Positions 19,446-28,448 of a DNA stretch of 64,000 bases are shown in pieces (the stretch's first letter is position 1; each line of letters starts with the position of its first letter). A model generated the notes under the pieces. The model saw only the letters and a list, made by a program, of their open reading frames with translations, did no database searches and was not told the DNA's origin. The stretch spans positions 1,798,001 through 1,862,000 of the forward strand of contig NZ_ACZO01000006.1 in assembly GCF_000176155.1 (NCBI RefSeq), given 5' to 3'. The translations under genes and the position numbers were made by a program. The DNA is from Vibrio metschnikovii CIP 69.14 (GTDB taxonomy: Bacteria > Pseudomonadota > Gammaproteobacteria > Enterobacterales > Vibrionaceae).

Positions 19446-20666
19446 TTAACCTTTCAAAGCATCGAGCATGCCCCACATTGGTAAGAAAATGCCAAGGGCA
19501 AGCACCAACACCATGCCTGCGACCAAGGTTAATAAAATTGGTTCAATTCGTGCGGTGAGGGTTTTTAATTCATAATCGACTTCGCGATCATAAAAATCAG
19601 CCACTTCAAGTAATAACTCATCAATCCGTCCCGTTTCTTCACCCACCGCAATCATCTGCAGCACTAACGGAGTAAAAATATTGGCATTGGCCGCGGTCAC
19701 TGAGACACTGGTCCCCGCTTCGATTTCGCTTTTCATTTTTAGAATTCGATTCTCTAAAAACTTATTTTCCAACGCTTCAGCCGATAAAGAGAGCGACTGG
19801 TTGAGCGGCACTCCCGCTTTAAGCATTAAGGAAAAAGTGCGTGAAAAACGGGCTAATTGCGCGCGATTAACAATTCCACCAACAATCGGCATCCGTAAAC
19901 GAAATTTATCCCACGTTTCAGCGCCACGACGAGTATTAATCCACGTCCGGAATGCAAACAGTAAAGCAACCATCGCTCCTATCATCACCATCCAGTAATT
20001 AACAAAAAAATTCGACATACCAATTAAAATTCGTGTCGGTAAGGGCAGCTCAACCCCGAAACGACTGAACATGGTAGTAAATTGTGGGATCACTTTTAGG
20101 TTGAGGATAAACATCGCCAAGGTGATAAAACTGATCACAAAGGTTGGATAACGCATGGCGGTTTTAATTCGTTTACGGGTTTCAACTTCTTGCTCATAGT
20201 AATTCGCCAACTGCAGCAAAGCCTGATCCAGACGACCGGTATTTTCCCCAACATTGATCATTGAGACAAACAGCGGGCTGAAAACTCGACTGTGCATTTG
20301 CATTGCCGCCGATAAACTGCGGCCATTCGTCAGTTCTCGGCCAACGTCTTCTAATGCTCGTTGTAACTGCTTATTGGAACAATTTTGAGTTAAGCCACGC
20401 ATCGAGCGTAAAATCGGCACTCCCGCTTTTGTTAAGCTATAAAGCTGACGACAGAAAATCACCAGAACCTCAAGCGGCAGCGAAGGCATAAACCACGCTT
20501 GCCAATCAATCGACGGAGTTTGACTGGATGATTTAGCAGTGATCGCTGTTGGAATAATGCCTTTATTGAGCAAGCTTTCGGCGGCCAAATTTTCTGTCGC
20601 TGCCTCAACAGATCCAGACGCCTTACTACCATCAGCATGTCGTCCAGTATAGTGGTATCTCGGCAT
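19446..20666 (-). CDS. mshG: MSHA inner-membrane platform protein MshG
   Basis: A polytopic inner-membrane protein of the PilC/GspF family that couples the assembly ATPase to pilin extraction. The 406-residue length is typical. It has two copies of the T2SSF domain (about residues 70-192 and 270-395), each followed by membrane helices (YPTFVISFITLAMFILNLKVIP; the last near 370-395, LTLVAGMVLVLALGIFLPMW). The motif FSRTFSLMLKAGVPLNQSL begins the second domain. It starts 15 bases after mshE. It is the only platform gene in the locus. Confidence 0.94.
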   Translation of the reverse strand: MPRYHYTGRHADGSKASGSVEAATENLAAESLLNKGIIPTAITAKSSSQTPSIDWQAWFMPSLPLEVLVIFCRQLYSLTKAGVPILRSMRGLTQNCSNKQLQRALEDVGRELTNGRSLSAAMQMHSRVFSPLFVSMINVGENTGRLDQALLQLANYYEQEVETRKRIKTAMRYPTFVISFITLAMFILNLKVIPQFTTMFSRFGVELPLPTRILIGMSNFFVNYWMVMIGAMVALLFAFRTWINTRRGAETWDKFRLRMPIVGGIVNRAQLARFSRTFSLMLKAGVPLNQSLSLSAEALENKFLENRILKMKSEIEAGTSVSVTAANANIFTPLVLQMIAVGEETGRIDELLLEVADFYDREVDYELKTLTARIEPILLTLVAGMVLVLALGIFLPMWGMLDALKG

Positions 20667-20681
20667 AGTCTATTCGCTCTC

Positions 20682-22406
20682 CTAGAGATGAATCGGCTGA
20701 TTAAGGCCAGAAATATCCCCCTCACCCAGCGCCATCACTTCATCTAAACTCACAATGCCTTGTAAAGCCAGATCCATCGCGGAAGCCAATAAAGGCTTAT
20801 ATCCCGCTGAAGCGCGAGCCGCTTCCGCAAACCCGACTGCATCGTTTGACCGCAAGGCATCCATCATATGCGCTTCGAGTTCCAACATTTCAAACACCCC
20901 GATCCGTCCTCGGTATCCGGTTAGGTTGCAGCTTTGACAGCCTCTCCCACGCATAAAGGTTGCCGACACTTGGTTAGGAAAACGTACATTCAACCATTGC
21001 TGGCGAGCATCATCGAGTGTCTCTTCGGTTTTGCAATCTGGGCAAACTTTACGGATCAGACGCTGCGCGACCACGGCACGCACGGCACTGGCGACGAGAT
21101 AACCGGGAGCGCCCATATCAATCAAGCGTAATGCACTATCGATCGCATCATTGGTATGCAGTGTGCTTAACACTAAGTGACCGGTTAACGAGGCACGTAA
21201 ACCGATTTCAACCGTTTCTTGGTCGCGCATCTCACCGACCAAAATAATGTCTGGGTCTTGGCGTAAAAACGTTCGCAGTAAGGTTGAAAAATCTAAGCCA
21301 ATTTTGGGATTCACTTGCACTTGATTCAGACGAGGAATGCGATACTCAACGGGATCTTCTGCCGTGAGGATCTTTTTACCCGCTTCATTGAGTTCTGATA
21401 ATGCACCATACAAAGTGGTGGTTTTACCCGACCCCGTGGGTCCGGTGACTAAAATCATTCCGTAAGAGCGTTTGAGTTGCTTACGTAAGCGCAGAAGTAA
21501 ATCCTCTGGTAAACCAGATTCTTCCAATTTACGTACGCCACTGGTTTGGTTAAGCAAACGCATCACCACCGATTCACCATATTGCACAGGCATAGTCGAT
21601 AAGCGGATATCCACCGATTGCCCCTTGGCACGAATATTAAATCGCCCATCTTGCGGTAGGCGTTTTTCGGAGATATCTAAATTGGCCATCAGTTTAAGAC
21701 GTAGAACTAAGGCTGAGGCGATATTGACTTCATTAAGCAGCGTTTCATGTAATACCCCATCAATTCGCTGCCGAATGCGCAAAATATTGGCATCTGGCTC
21801 AATATGAATATCGGATGCGCCAACTTGAATCGCATCTTCAAACAGTGAATTGATCAGTTTAACCACCGTGACATCTTCGGTTTCCTCACCGGAAATGGCG
21901 TAATCAAACGCGTCATTTTCTTGATGTTCTGCTTGCAAACGTTCAGCAAATGAAGCGATTTCTTTGGTACGGCGATAGTAGCGATCAAACGCTTCAACCA
22001 ATTGCTTTTCTGGCGCAATCGCAAACTCAAATTGATAGTCAGACAATTGATTGAGTAATGATTCTTGTGCAAAGAGATCCGCAGGATCACTCATGACCAC
22101 TCGCAATAGATTGCCTTGCCTGCTCATCACCAAGGCTCGTAGACGCCGCGCATGAACTTCAGGGAGAATTTGTACTGCATCAATGTCAACATGAGCGCGA
22201 TTAAGATCAATCAGTGGAATAAACAGTTGCTGAGATAAAAAGCTGAGCATTTGTTGCTCGGAAACAAAACCCAGCTCAATTAAGGTTGCGCCTAATTTAC
22301 TGCCTGTCTGCTTTTGGGCCGCCAGTGCTTGTTGCACTTGTTGCTCAGTAATGATCCCTTCTTCAACCAGGAGATCCCCAAGGCGCTTTCTAAGTTTAAT
22401 TTGCAA
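20682..22406 (-). CDS. mshE: MSHA extension ATPase MshE, c-di-GMP responsive
   Basis: The hexameric ATPase that powers pilus assembly. The 574 residues begin with two MshEN-type c-di-GMP motifs: RLGDLLVEEGI through AAQ at 8-31 and KLGATLIELGF through SQQ at 37-60, matching the RLG...L...Q pattern shown for V. cholerae MshE. The ATPase core has Walker A GPTGSGKTTT (322-331), Walker B DIILVGEMRD (386-395), His box LSTLHTND (413-420) and a zinc tetracysteine (C455, C458, C490, C493). The gene overlaps mshN by 11 bases. Extension should therefore depend on c-di-GMP. The retraction ATPase PilT is not in this window. Confidence 0.96.
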   Translation of the reverse strand: MQIKLRKRLGDLLVEEGIITEQQVQQALAAQKQTGSKLGATLIELGFVSEQQMLSFLSQQLFIPLIDLNRAHVDIDAVQILPEVHARRLRALVMSRQGNLLRVVMSDPADLFAQESLLNQLSDYQFEFAIAPEKQLVEAFDRYYRRTKEIASFAERLQAEHQENDAFDYAISGEETEDVTVVKLINSLFEDAIQVGASDIHIEPDANILRIRQRIDGVLHETLLNEVNIASALVLRLKLMANLDISEKRLPQDGRFNIRAKGQSVDIRLSTMPVQYGESVVMRLLNQTSGVRKLEESGLPEDLLLRLRKQLKRSYGMILVTGPTGSGKTTTLYGALSELNEAGKKILTAEDPVEYRIPRLNQVQVNPKIGLDFSTLLRTFLRQDPDIILVGEMRDQETVEIGLRASLTGHLVLSTLHTNDAIDSALRLIDMGAPGYLVASAVRAVVAQRLIRKVCPDCKTEETLDDARQQWLNVRFPNQVSATFMRGRGCQSCNLTGYRGRIGVFEMLELEAHMMDALRSNDAVGFAEAARASAGYKPLLASAMDLALQGIVSLDEVMALGEGDISGLNQPIHL

Positions 22407-23529
22407 GATTCATCTCCTCGCTATGGGCCAGCGCTTGTAAACGTTCACGAATAAACAGGTGAGACTGAGAGGATAGCCCGACATGGTTCAATGCTTGTTG
22501 ATAAGCGTACTTCGCTTCGCTCCATTGCGCTAAACGCTCTTGAGTAATCGCCAAGCCTAACCACCAGCGTCCATTACTCGGTTCTTGCTCCGCCAACAAT
22601 CGATAACTCTGCAAAGCGATATCATCAACTCGATTGCGCTGAGCAACCGCCGCTCGTAACGATAAATACTCAATCGATGGGTTGACGGGTAAATACGCGA
22701 GTGGAGTCAGCGCCGCTTGACTTTGCTCTTCTTTGAGTAGCATTCGAGCAAGCGCAATTCGTAACGTTTCTCCTTCATGATTGAGTTGCATCCCACGCTG
22801 CAACAAATCAAAGGCTTTTCTTAATTCACCTTTGCCATAATACAGTGCAGCCAACTGTTGACGCACCCCTTCATCTAAAGGGGTATGACGTAACGCTTCA
22901 CTGTAACCCGTCACGGCTTGATTAAAATCATTGTGTGCCAGTGCTCGCTCCGCACGAGCCATGGCTTTATGAGCTAATTGTTCTGGCGTTAGCTGTACCG
23001 ATTCAATCGACATCTGAGCAACAGCGATGTCGGGAACATTCGTCACCGTCGTGGCTGGCGCTTGTGCTGTTTTTACTCTACTCAGTGCGGGCACATTTTG
23101 CTCTTGCAAAGCCGGTAAAGGAGCCATTGGAGCAGAAACCGTCTGCGGCGCAGAATGACTAGCCGCTGTATGAGATTGAGAAACCTCTGCCGATACCGTT
23201 CGCGTAGCCGAAGCCACCCGATACACAGGAACCGCTGGCATCTGAGTATTTTGAGTTGGTGAACGCGGCGTAGAGACTTCAAGATGATTATCAGCCAGCC
23301 TAGAGGAAGCGGTGACCGACAGCGAATGTTGGCCATAAGAAGCATCTAACGAGGTCGCTTGCCAAGAAACGGCCCACCCACCGACAGCAACACTCACCGC
23401 AAAGCCAGCCAATGCCCATACCCAAGCTGGACGAGCAGCGACAGGAACGACCTTAGCTCGCTCTATACCCGCTAAACCATTCGGTTGCTTAGTCACCAAT
23501 TGCGATAACGCTTTATTAATCACACTCAT
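22396..23529 (-). CDS. mshN: MSHA biogenesis protein MshN (TPR protein)
   Basis: A 377-residue inner-membrane protein with a short cytosolic N-terminus, one membrane helix at about residues 36-55 (WVWALAGFAVSVAVGGWAVS), a Pro/Ala/Thr/Val-rich linker to about 185, and a C-terminal TPR array (ALAHNDFNQAVTGYSEALRH, KGELRKAFDLLQRG, GLAITQERLAQWSEAKYAYQ). TPR proteins of this kind help secretin or PilQ-like assembly. The start at 23527-23529 overlaps the mshM stop as ATGA; an in-frame upstream Met lies inside mshM and was rejected. Confidence 0.88.
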   Translation of the reverse strand: MSVINKALSQLVTKQPNGLAGIERAKVVPVAARPAWVWALAGFAVSVAVGGWAVSWQATSLDASYGQHSLSVTASSRLADNHLEVSTPRSPTQNTQMPAVPVYRVASATRTVSAEVSQSHTAASHSAPQTVSAPMAPLPALQEQNVPALSRVKTAQAPATTVTNVPDIAVAQMSIESVQLTPEQLAHKAMARAERALAHNDFNQAVTGYSEALRHTPLDEGVRQQLAALYYGKGELRKAFDLLQRGMQLNHEGETLRIALARMLLKEEQSQAALTPLAYLPVNPSIEYLSLRAAVAQRNRVDDIALQSYRLLAEQEPSNGRWWLGLAITQERLAQWSEAKYAYQQALNHVGLSSQSHLFIRERLQALAHSEEMNLAN

Positions 23530-24371
23530 TGCTGACTCCATCCCCAAAACAGCGGGGTTTTAAATTTAGGTTTACAAGTATCAAACGTATCATGAATCGC
23601 ATCAAATACATGGCCATTGGAAACCGAGGGTTGCTGAGCATAAAACGCTAATAATAACGCCTTATGGCATACCTGATTTAATAAACGAGGAATGCCGTGA
23701 CAGGCTTTCCATAACGCTTTTTTCTGTCGGCGAGAAAATAATGGCTGCTGGCAACCCGATTTTAATAAACGGTTATCAATATAAGCCATTGACTCGGCCA
23801 ACGATAACGCTCGCAAGTGAGCACTAAAGGTGATCCGCTGACGAAATTGCCTTAAGTGATGTTCTGCCAATCGACGATCTAGTTCGGGTTGTCCCAGTAA
23901 GACAATTTGTAACAGCTTACTCTGCTCAGTTTCTAGATTGCCAAGCAACCTTAAGGTTTCGAGCCCTTCATCTTGCAAAGCCTGAGCTTCATCGACAATA
24001 ACCACTACTCGTTGCCCTTGCTGATGGCACGTCAATAATCGAGTTTGGATAGCTTCAATCAGTTGCAACTCTGGCACGTCAGGCAATTGCAATTCATTGG
24101 CAATAGCGCGGCGTAATTCCGCGCCGGTTAACAACGGATTCGGCAAATAGAGCCACAGAATATCATCACCCATATGGGTCAATAGCATCCGACAAACCAT
24201 GGTCTTTCCTGTGCCGACCTCTCCGGTCACTTTGACGATCCCCTCTCCCATCGTCAACGCACCACTGACGGTTTGAATCGCTTCATAGTGAGGAGCCAGC
24301 CCCAAAAACAACTGCGTATCTGGGGTGAGATGAAACGGTAGCTGCTCAAAACCAAAGTGTGCTAAATACAC
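23526..24371 (-). CDS. mshM: MSHA biogenesis ATPase MshM (ExeA/GspA-like)
   Basis: An AAA ATPase of the ExeA/GspA type, related to proteins that help secretin insertion. It begins YLAHFGFEQLPFHLTPDT, the usual start of this family, then Walker A GEVGTGKT (50-57) and Walker B VVVIVDEAQ. The start is uncertain: GTG at 24369-24371 gives 281 residues and is preceded by a G-rich site (GGGGGG about 11 bases upstream); the frame stays open upstream to a TTG at 24413, adding 14 residues without family similarity. It follows mshL directly. Confidence 0.86.
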   Translation of the reverse strand: MYLAHFGFEQLPFHLTPDTQLFLGLAPHYEAIQTVSGALTMGEGIVKVTGEVGTGKTMVCRMLLTHMGDDILWLYLPNPLLTGAELRRAIANELQLPDVPELQLIEAIQTRLLTCHQQGQRVVVIVDEAQALQDEGLETLRLLGNLETEQSKLLQIVLLGQPELDRRLAEHHLRQFRQRITFSAHLRALSLAESMAYIDNRLLKSGCQQPLFSRRQKKALWKACHGIPRLLNQVCHKALLLAFYAQQPSVSNGHVFDAIHDTFDTCKPKFKTPLFWGWSQQ

Positions 24372-24416
24372 GGCTGATTTATCCCCCCGATGAAGACGAC
24401 GTGTTACGACCAACCA

Positions 24417-26030
24417 CTATTGGGAATCAGGAAACCATTCTTGCAATAAGTCTCGTGAACGCTCCAACTCTTTTTGCCACGTGTTGACCCCAACTACCGT
24501 CGGCTTGAGTAAAATCACCAACTCCGTTTTTTGGGTCACATTGGAGGTTTGACGGAACAGATGCCCCAACAGTGGAATATCACCAAAAAACGGCACTTTA
24601 GAGGTTTGATTCATGGTATTCGATTTCATTAACCCACCAATCACGACCACATCGCCATCTTGCGCTCGAATCACCGAATCAGACTCACGAATTGAGCTAC
24701 GCGCTAACGGTAAAGTAATGATTCGATCGTTAAATTGCACCGATTTCTTCTGCTCTTCCACTTCAATCACCGAAGGGTGAACATGCAGAAAGACATACCC
24801 ATCATCGTCAATTTGTGGCGTCACATCGAGTGAGATACCCGAGAAAAATGGGGTTAATTGAATATTGGGAGCGACGTTAGCATTATCACCAGTACCGACT
24901 TCACTAGTCAGGTCAGTCACATAATATTCATCGGTGCCGACTTTAATCACCGCTTTTTGGTTATTGGCAGCCGTGACTCGCGGGCTAGACAGGACATTAA
25001 GATCGCCTTGCGTCGACATAAAACTTAGCACTGCATCAAAGCTGCCACTTTTGACAACCAGATTAGTCTGTCCTCCCAATAAAGTACCAATCGCATCCAT
25101 CCCCGGTAAGCTAGAGACTGGATTAGATATAACCCCCTGACCTAACTGGTAATCATTGCCATTAGATGAAAAGGTTTTTGACCAATTGATCCCTTGTTGG
25201 AAACCATCATTTAATGTCACTTCAAGAATTTTCGCTTCAAGGATCACTTGACGCTGAATCCGTAAATGAGACATATCGAGAAACTGGCGAACCTCACGAA
25301 TTTCGTCTGGGTAAGCGCGCACGGTGATCACTGACGCTTGTGGTGTGACCATCACACTCTGACCACTGCCCGACCCAATTAATCGACCAATGGTACTTTC
25401 TAATTGCTGCCAAAAATTACTTTCACTGATGGTTTCAATTTCCGTTCCCCCACGGGAAGCATTATTATTGCTTGAACCGGTATTATTACTTGAATTGTTG
25501 GATGAAGTCGGGTTAGTCACCGTTCCGGTACTGATTGACGTAATGGAGCGTCCACTACGCTGAAATTGCAAATAATCCACCGGTATAGTGACCGTTCTTA
25601 ATCCAGCAGGATAGACTTGTAGCACTCTGCCGACTTTTTCGACTTCAAAACCATACAAATCTCGCACCACCGCCAGCACTTCATCTAAAGTCACATTGCT
25701 TAGGTTCAAGGTAATCTGCCCAGAAACCGCAGGATGAATGGCGACGCTGTAGTCACTGCCTTTAACCAAACTAGTGAAAAAAGCGGCGGCATCAACTTGG
25801 TTAGCTTGCACTCGAAAACGAGCAATATGCAGCGGCTGCTCACGGCTTCTGTCGACTAACTCAGGCATTAAATCTGCTTCAACAGAGGCGGGTAACTGTT
25901 GTAGTTGGCGACTATTGGCCTCATTAATTGCTTCGTTCAAGGCTTGCTTTATTTCCACCGGATCTCGGTGCCCCATAGCGCAACCCGCTAAAGTGGTAAC
26001 CATTACTGCGATAACAACTTGACGCATCAT
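24417..26030 (-). CDS. mshL: MSHA secretin MshL
   Basis: The outer-membrane channel through which the pilus leaves the cell. The 537-residue protein has a lipoprotein signal with lipobox LAGC (acylated Cys17), an N-terminal STN/N0-type domain (SVAIHPAVSGQITLNLSNV), a low-complexity Ser/Asn/Thr linker at about residues 165-190, and the C-terminal secretin domain (VLSSPRVTAANNQKAVIKVG, VVIGGLMKSN, VPFFGDIPLLGHLF). The last motif is the secretin signature. Two ATG codons begin the gene. It follows mshK by 9 bases. Confidence 0.95.
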   Translation of the reverse strand: MMRQVVIAVMVTTLAGCAMGHRDPVEIKQALNEAINEANSRQLQQLPASVEADLMPELVDRSREQPLHIARFRVQANQVDAAAFFTSLVKGSDYSVAIHPAVSGQITLNLSNVTLDEVLAVVRDLYGFEVEKVGRVLQVYPAGLRTVTIPVDYLQFQRSGRSITSISTGTVTNPTSSNNSSNNTGSSNNNASRGGTEIETISESNFWQQLESTIGRLIGSGSGQSVMVTPQASVITVRAYPDEIREVRQFLDMSHLRIQRQVILEAKILEVTLNDGFQQGINWSKTFSSNGNDYQLGQGVISNPVSSLPGMDAIGTLLGGQTNLVVKSGSFDAVLSFMSTQGDLNVLSSPRVTAANNQKAVIKVGTDEYYVTDLTSEVGTGDNANVAPNIQLTPFFSGISLDVTPQIDDDGYVFLHVHPSVIEVEEQKKSVQFNDRIITLPLARSSIRESDSVIRAQDGDVVVIGGLMKSNTMNQTSKVPFFGDIPLLGHLFRQTSNVTQKTELVILLKPTVVGVNTWQKELERSRDLLQEWFPDSQ

Positions 26031-26039
26031 TTTTATACC

Positions 26040-26357
26040 CTACTCTTTGATATCCAGCGAAAATAACTGCAGTTGCCAAGTCTGCTGCCCTTTAGTTAAC
26101 GTCACCTGCTCCTCACTGACTTGCTTAACCCGATAGCCATCGATCTCATCGCCTGTAGACAATACTTGTTGATTAAGCGTTGCGTAACAAGCTTGCTGGC
26201 AAACAATGCTCTGCAATTCAGGCAATGCCGTTGTCACCGATGATACCGCACCAGCGTTAGAGGAACGTCCTCCGAGAGGCGCTGTCGGATCTTGGGCGGC
26301 GATGGCACAAGAGCTCATCAACACCATCAGTATTGCGCTATATTGAATGTTAGCCAC
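26040..26357 (-). CDS. mshK: MSHA biogenesis protein MshK (PilP/GspC-like)
   Basis: A small periplasmic protein of 105 residues with an N-terminal signal or anchor (MVLMSSCAIAAQ region), a DPTAPLGG motif, and a single small beta domain with a Cys pair (VCQQACYA) and LSTGDEIDGYRVKQVSEEQV, like the HR/PilP domain that links inner-membrane proteins to the secretin. The start chosen is GTG at 26355-26357, which has AAGGAG seven bases before it and overlaps the mshJ stop by 8 bases; the longer frame from 26396 has no ribosome site. Confidence 0.82.
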   Translation of the reverse strand: MANIQYSAILMVLMSSCAIAAQDPTAPLGGRSSNAGAVSSVTTALPELQSIVCQQACYATLNQQVLSTGDEIDGYRVKQVSEEQVTLTKGQQTWQLQLFSLDIKE

Positions 26358-27000
26358 CGATGAACTCCTTCTGCGTACCGAGCGTGTACACTTCAAGTAA
26401 CAGTCTCGCTTGTGGATGCTCGCCTACTTGATAGTGAAAACGTCGCCAATAATAACGAACCGGTAAGTTCTCTAACGCCTGTAAATAATCACGAATCGCA
26501 AAATAGCTACCTGTTAGTTCGATACGCACCGGATGAACAAAGTAGCGTTCGGCCCCCACCACAGGCTCTTGGAGAGCAATCGGCTCTGCGGGTAATGAAA
26601 TTAAACTTTCCAATTTCAATCGCTGGCTTTTTTCTAACACTTCTTGCAATAGTGAGGCCATTTGTGACGGAGAAACTAAGCTGCCGACTTTTTCCGCTAA
26701 CTGCTCTGTTAATTGATGGTGATAAGCTTGTAATTGAGCGAGCTCAATGTCGATATCCGCATCCGGATTGGTACTGAGTTGATGTTGTAACTGTTGGATA
26801 GTGTTTTGCATACTTTGCTGATGAGTTTGCAAACTCATCAAACGATTGGTTTGCATTTGATGCTGAGCAAGCAAAGGATCAACCAGCCAAGTTTGTATCG
26901 ATAATACAATGATCACCAATCCACACAGACTGATAAGTCCCTTTTCGCTGTTTTTTCGCTCAGCAAATAGATGACTGAGCGTTTGCCAATATTGACTCAT
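26350..27000 (-). CDS. mshJ: MSHA biogenesis protein MshJ (PilO/GspM-like)
   Basis: A bitopic inner-membrane protein of 216 residues: short cytosolic N-terminus, membrane helix at about residues 20-43 (LISLCGLVIIVLSIQTWLVD), a Gln-rich coiled coil to about 110, then a ferredoxin-like periplasmic domain (YFVHPVRIELTGSYFAIRDY) typical of PilO. With MshI and MshK it forms the alignment subcomplex between platform and secretin. The gene shares one base with the mshI stop. Confidence 0.88.
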   Translation of the reverse strand: MSQYWQTLSHLFAERKNSEKGLISLCGLVIIVLSIQTWLVDPLLAQHQMQTNRLMSLQTHQQSMQNTIQQLQHQLSTNPDADIDIELAQLQAYHHQLTEQLAEKVGSLVSPSQMASLLQEVLEKSQRLKLESLISLPAEPIALQEPVVGAERYFVHPVRIELTGSYFAIRDYLQALENLPVRYYWRRFHYQVGEHPQARLLLEVYTLGTQKEFIGG

Positions 27001-28442
27001 TATCTCGCTCCTTGCTGAGTTTTCAGTTCAAATGTCACCAGATCTTGCTCATTGCGCCCCATGGTTAAACGTTCAAAATTACGGCCGACTAACGGCGTTT
27101 GCTGCTTAAATTTACCGATCCAGTACGGGATAACTTTAGCTTCGGTAGCTAAGCCTTGAATATCTAACCGATTGGGAGAAATTTCGATATGAGTCAGCGA
27201 AATATCACGATGAGCGACGCTCGCTAATGCGTTCATGATTCCTGAGTAACCTTCTTGCTGGCTGTGTGTAAATTGATCCATTGCGCTTAGCGAAGCTTGC
27301 TGACCTGCAATCTGCCGTTTTATACGTTCGATGGCCGCAACTTTTCCTGCCGAAGGACGATGTTTGGCTTGTTGTTGCTGAAGCTCTGCCAACTGTTGAT
27401 TCAAACGATCCGTCTGTTGCTGAGCCAACGCGACCTGCTGATCCAATTGAGTCGTTTGATAAGCGTAAAAACCAGCAACCGCCAACATGACTAGCGTGAC
27501 ACCACTTAGTGCTACGATAACATTACGTAGAGAAAAGTGATCGGTCTTAGGATGCAAGTGCCGCGGATAAAAGTTTAATGTAGGCCGAGTCATTAAAGGC
27601 AGATAATGAGCTAATACCTGCCCAGATAACGGCGGTTGTTGCTCTTCAGATAAAGGGCTCGCTTTAACGTTCAGCCGTTCATTCAGTGCCGCCACTAATT
27701 GGGTATGATCTTCATCATCACAGCACACTTTAAGCTGATGGAGCGCGACACCTTTTAATTGCGAAGAGAGGTAATCAATTGAGCGTTGGAGTTCAAGCGC
27801 TAAGCCATCCAATTGCAATGCAGGGCTCGTTTCCCCAGTCACTGGCGCGACCACACCACGTAAAGTGCGCTGAAAATAACAACGCTGGTCAACAAAGGCA
27901 TCTAACTTAAATTGGCCTTCTCTGCTGCGTTGTAATAATAAAAAGTGTGGCGTTTGAACGCTGTTAGCCCAAATCTCTTGCTCAGGGATCACTTGCCCTA
28001 ATTGGTAGCCAATGCTTTGTAATGCTTGGGCAAGCTCTAGAATAACCTTAATACTGATCACATAAGCTTGGATTTTGTTACTGCCACTTAACTCATAAGC
28101 ATCAGCGACAATCTCAGTGGGTTTTTCACTGATCAAATCTTTGAGCAAAAAAGGCAGCGCACCAGACCACTCTTCGCGTGGCACTGCTGGCTTATCCATT
28201 TGATAACATTGGTATAGTTGAGCGTGTAACACCACGTCCACGACATCACCCTTAACGGGATTGGCTTGCAGCGCTTGACACAGAGAAGTTAACCAAGCCC
28301 CGTCTCTGAGCGGATAACGCGTCGCAAGAGGGGAGTCTTGAGTAGCAGAGAAATAAATCGCGTCCGGCTGTACAACCGCAAATAATTTGCGGTCTTGCTG
28401 CGCTCGACGAGTGATTTTATGAAACAGCGTATTCATCTTCAT
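27000..28442 (-). CDS. mshI: MSHA biogenesis protein MshI (PilM-PilN type fusion)
   Basis: A 480-residue protein. The first ~300 residues resemble the actin-like cytoplasmic PilM/GspL domain (ELQRSIDYLSSQLKGVALHQ). A membrane helix follows at about 310-335 (VIVALSGVTLVMLAVAGFYA), then a Gln-rich coiled coil and a small PilN-like periplasmic domain (ISLTHIEISPNRLDIQGLAT). It therefore joins in one chain what PilM and PilN do separately in other type IV pili. It starts 6 bases after csrD, so csrD and the msh genes are probably one transcript. Confidence 0.88.
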   Translation of the reverse strand: MKMNTLFHKITRRAQQDRKLFAVVQPDAIYFSATQDSPLATRYPLRDGAWLTSLCQALQANPVKGDVVDVVLHAQLYQCYQMDKPAVPREEWSGALPFLLKDLISEKPTEIVADAYELSGSNKIQAYVISIKVILELAQALQSIGYQLGQVIPEQEIWANSVQTPHFLLLQRSREGQFKLDAFVDQRCYFQRTLRGVVAPVTGETSPALQLDGLALELQRSIDYLSSQLKGVALHQLKVCCDDEDHTQLVAALNERLNVKASPLSEEQQPPLSGQVLAHYLPLMTRPTLNFYPRHLHPKTDHFSLRNVIVALSGVTLVMLAVAGFYAYQTTQLDQQVALAQQQTDRLNQQLAELQQQQAKHRPSAGKVAAIERIKRQIAGQQASLSAMDQFTHSQQEGYSGIMNALASVAHRDISLTHIEISPNRLDIQGLATEAKVIPYWIGKFKQQTPLVGRNFERLTMGRNEQDLVTFELKTQQGAR

Positions 28443-28448
28443 TTTTCT

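Noticed and set aside
24372..24413. Longer mshM beginning at TTG
   Set aside because: The 14 added residues have no similarity to the family and a better-placed GTG with a G-rich site follows.
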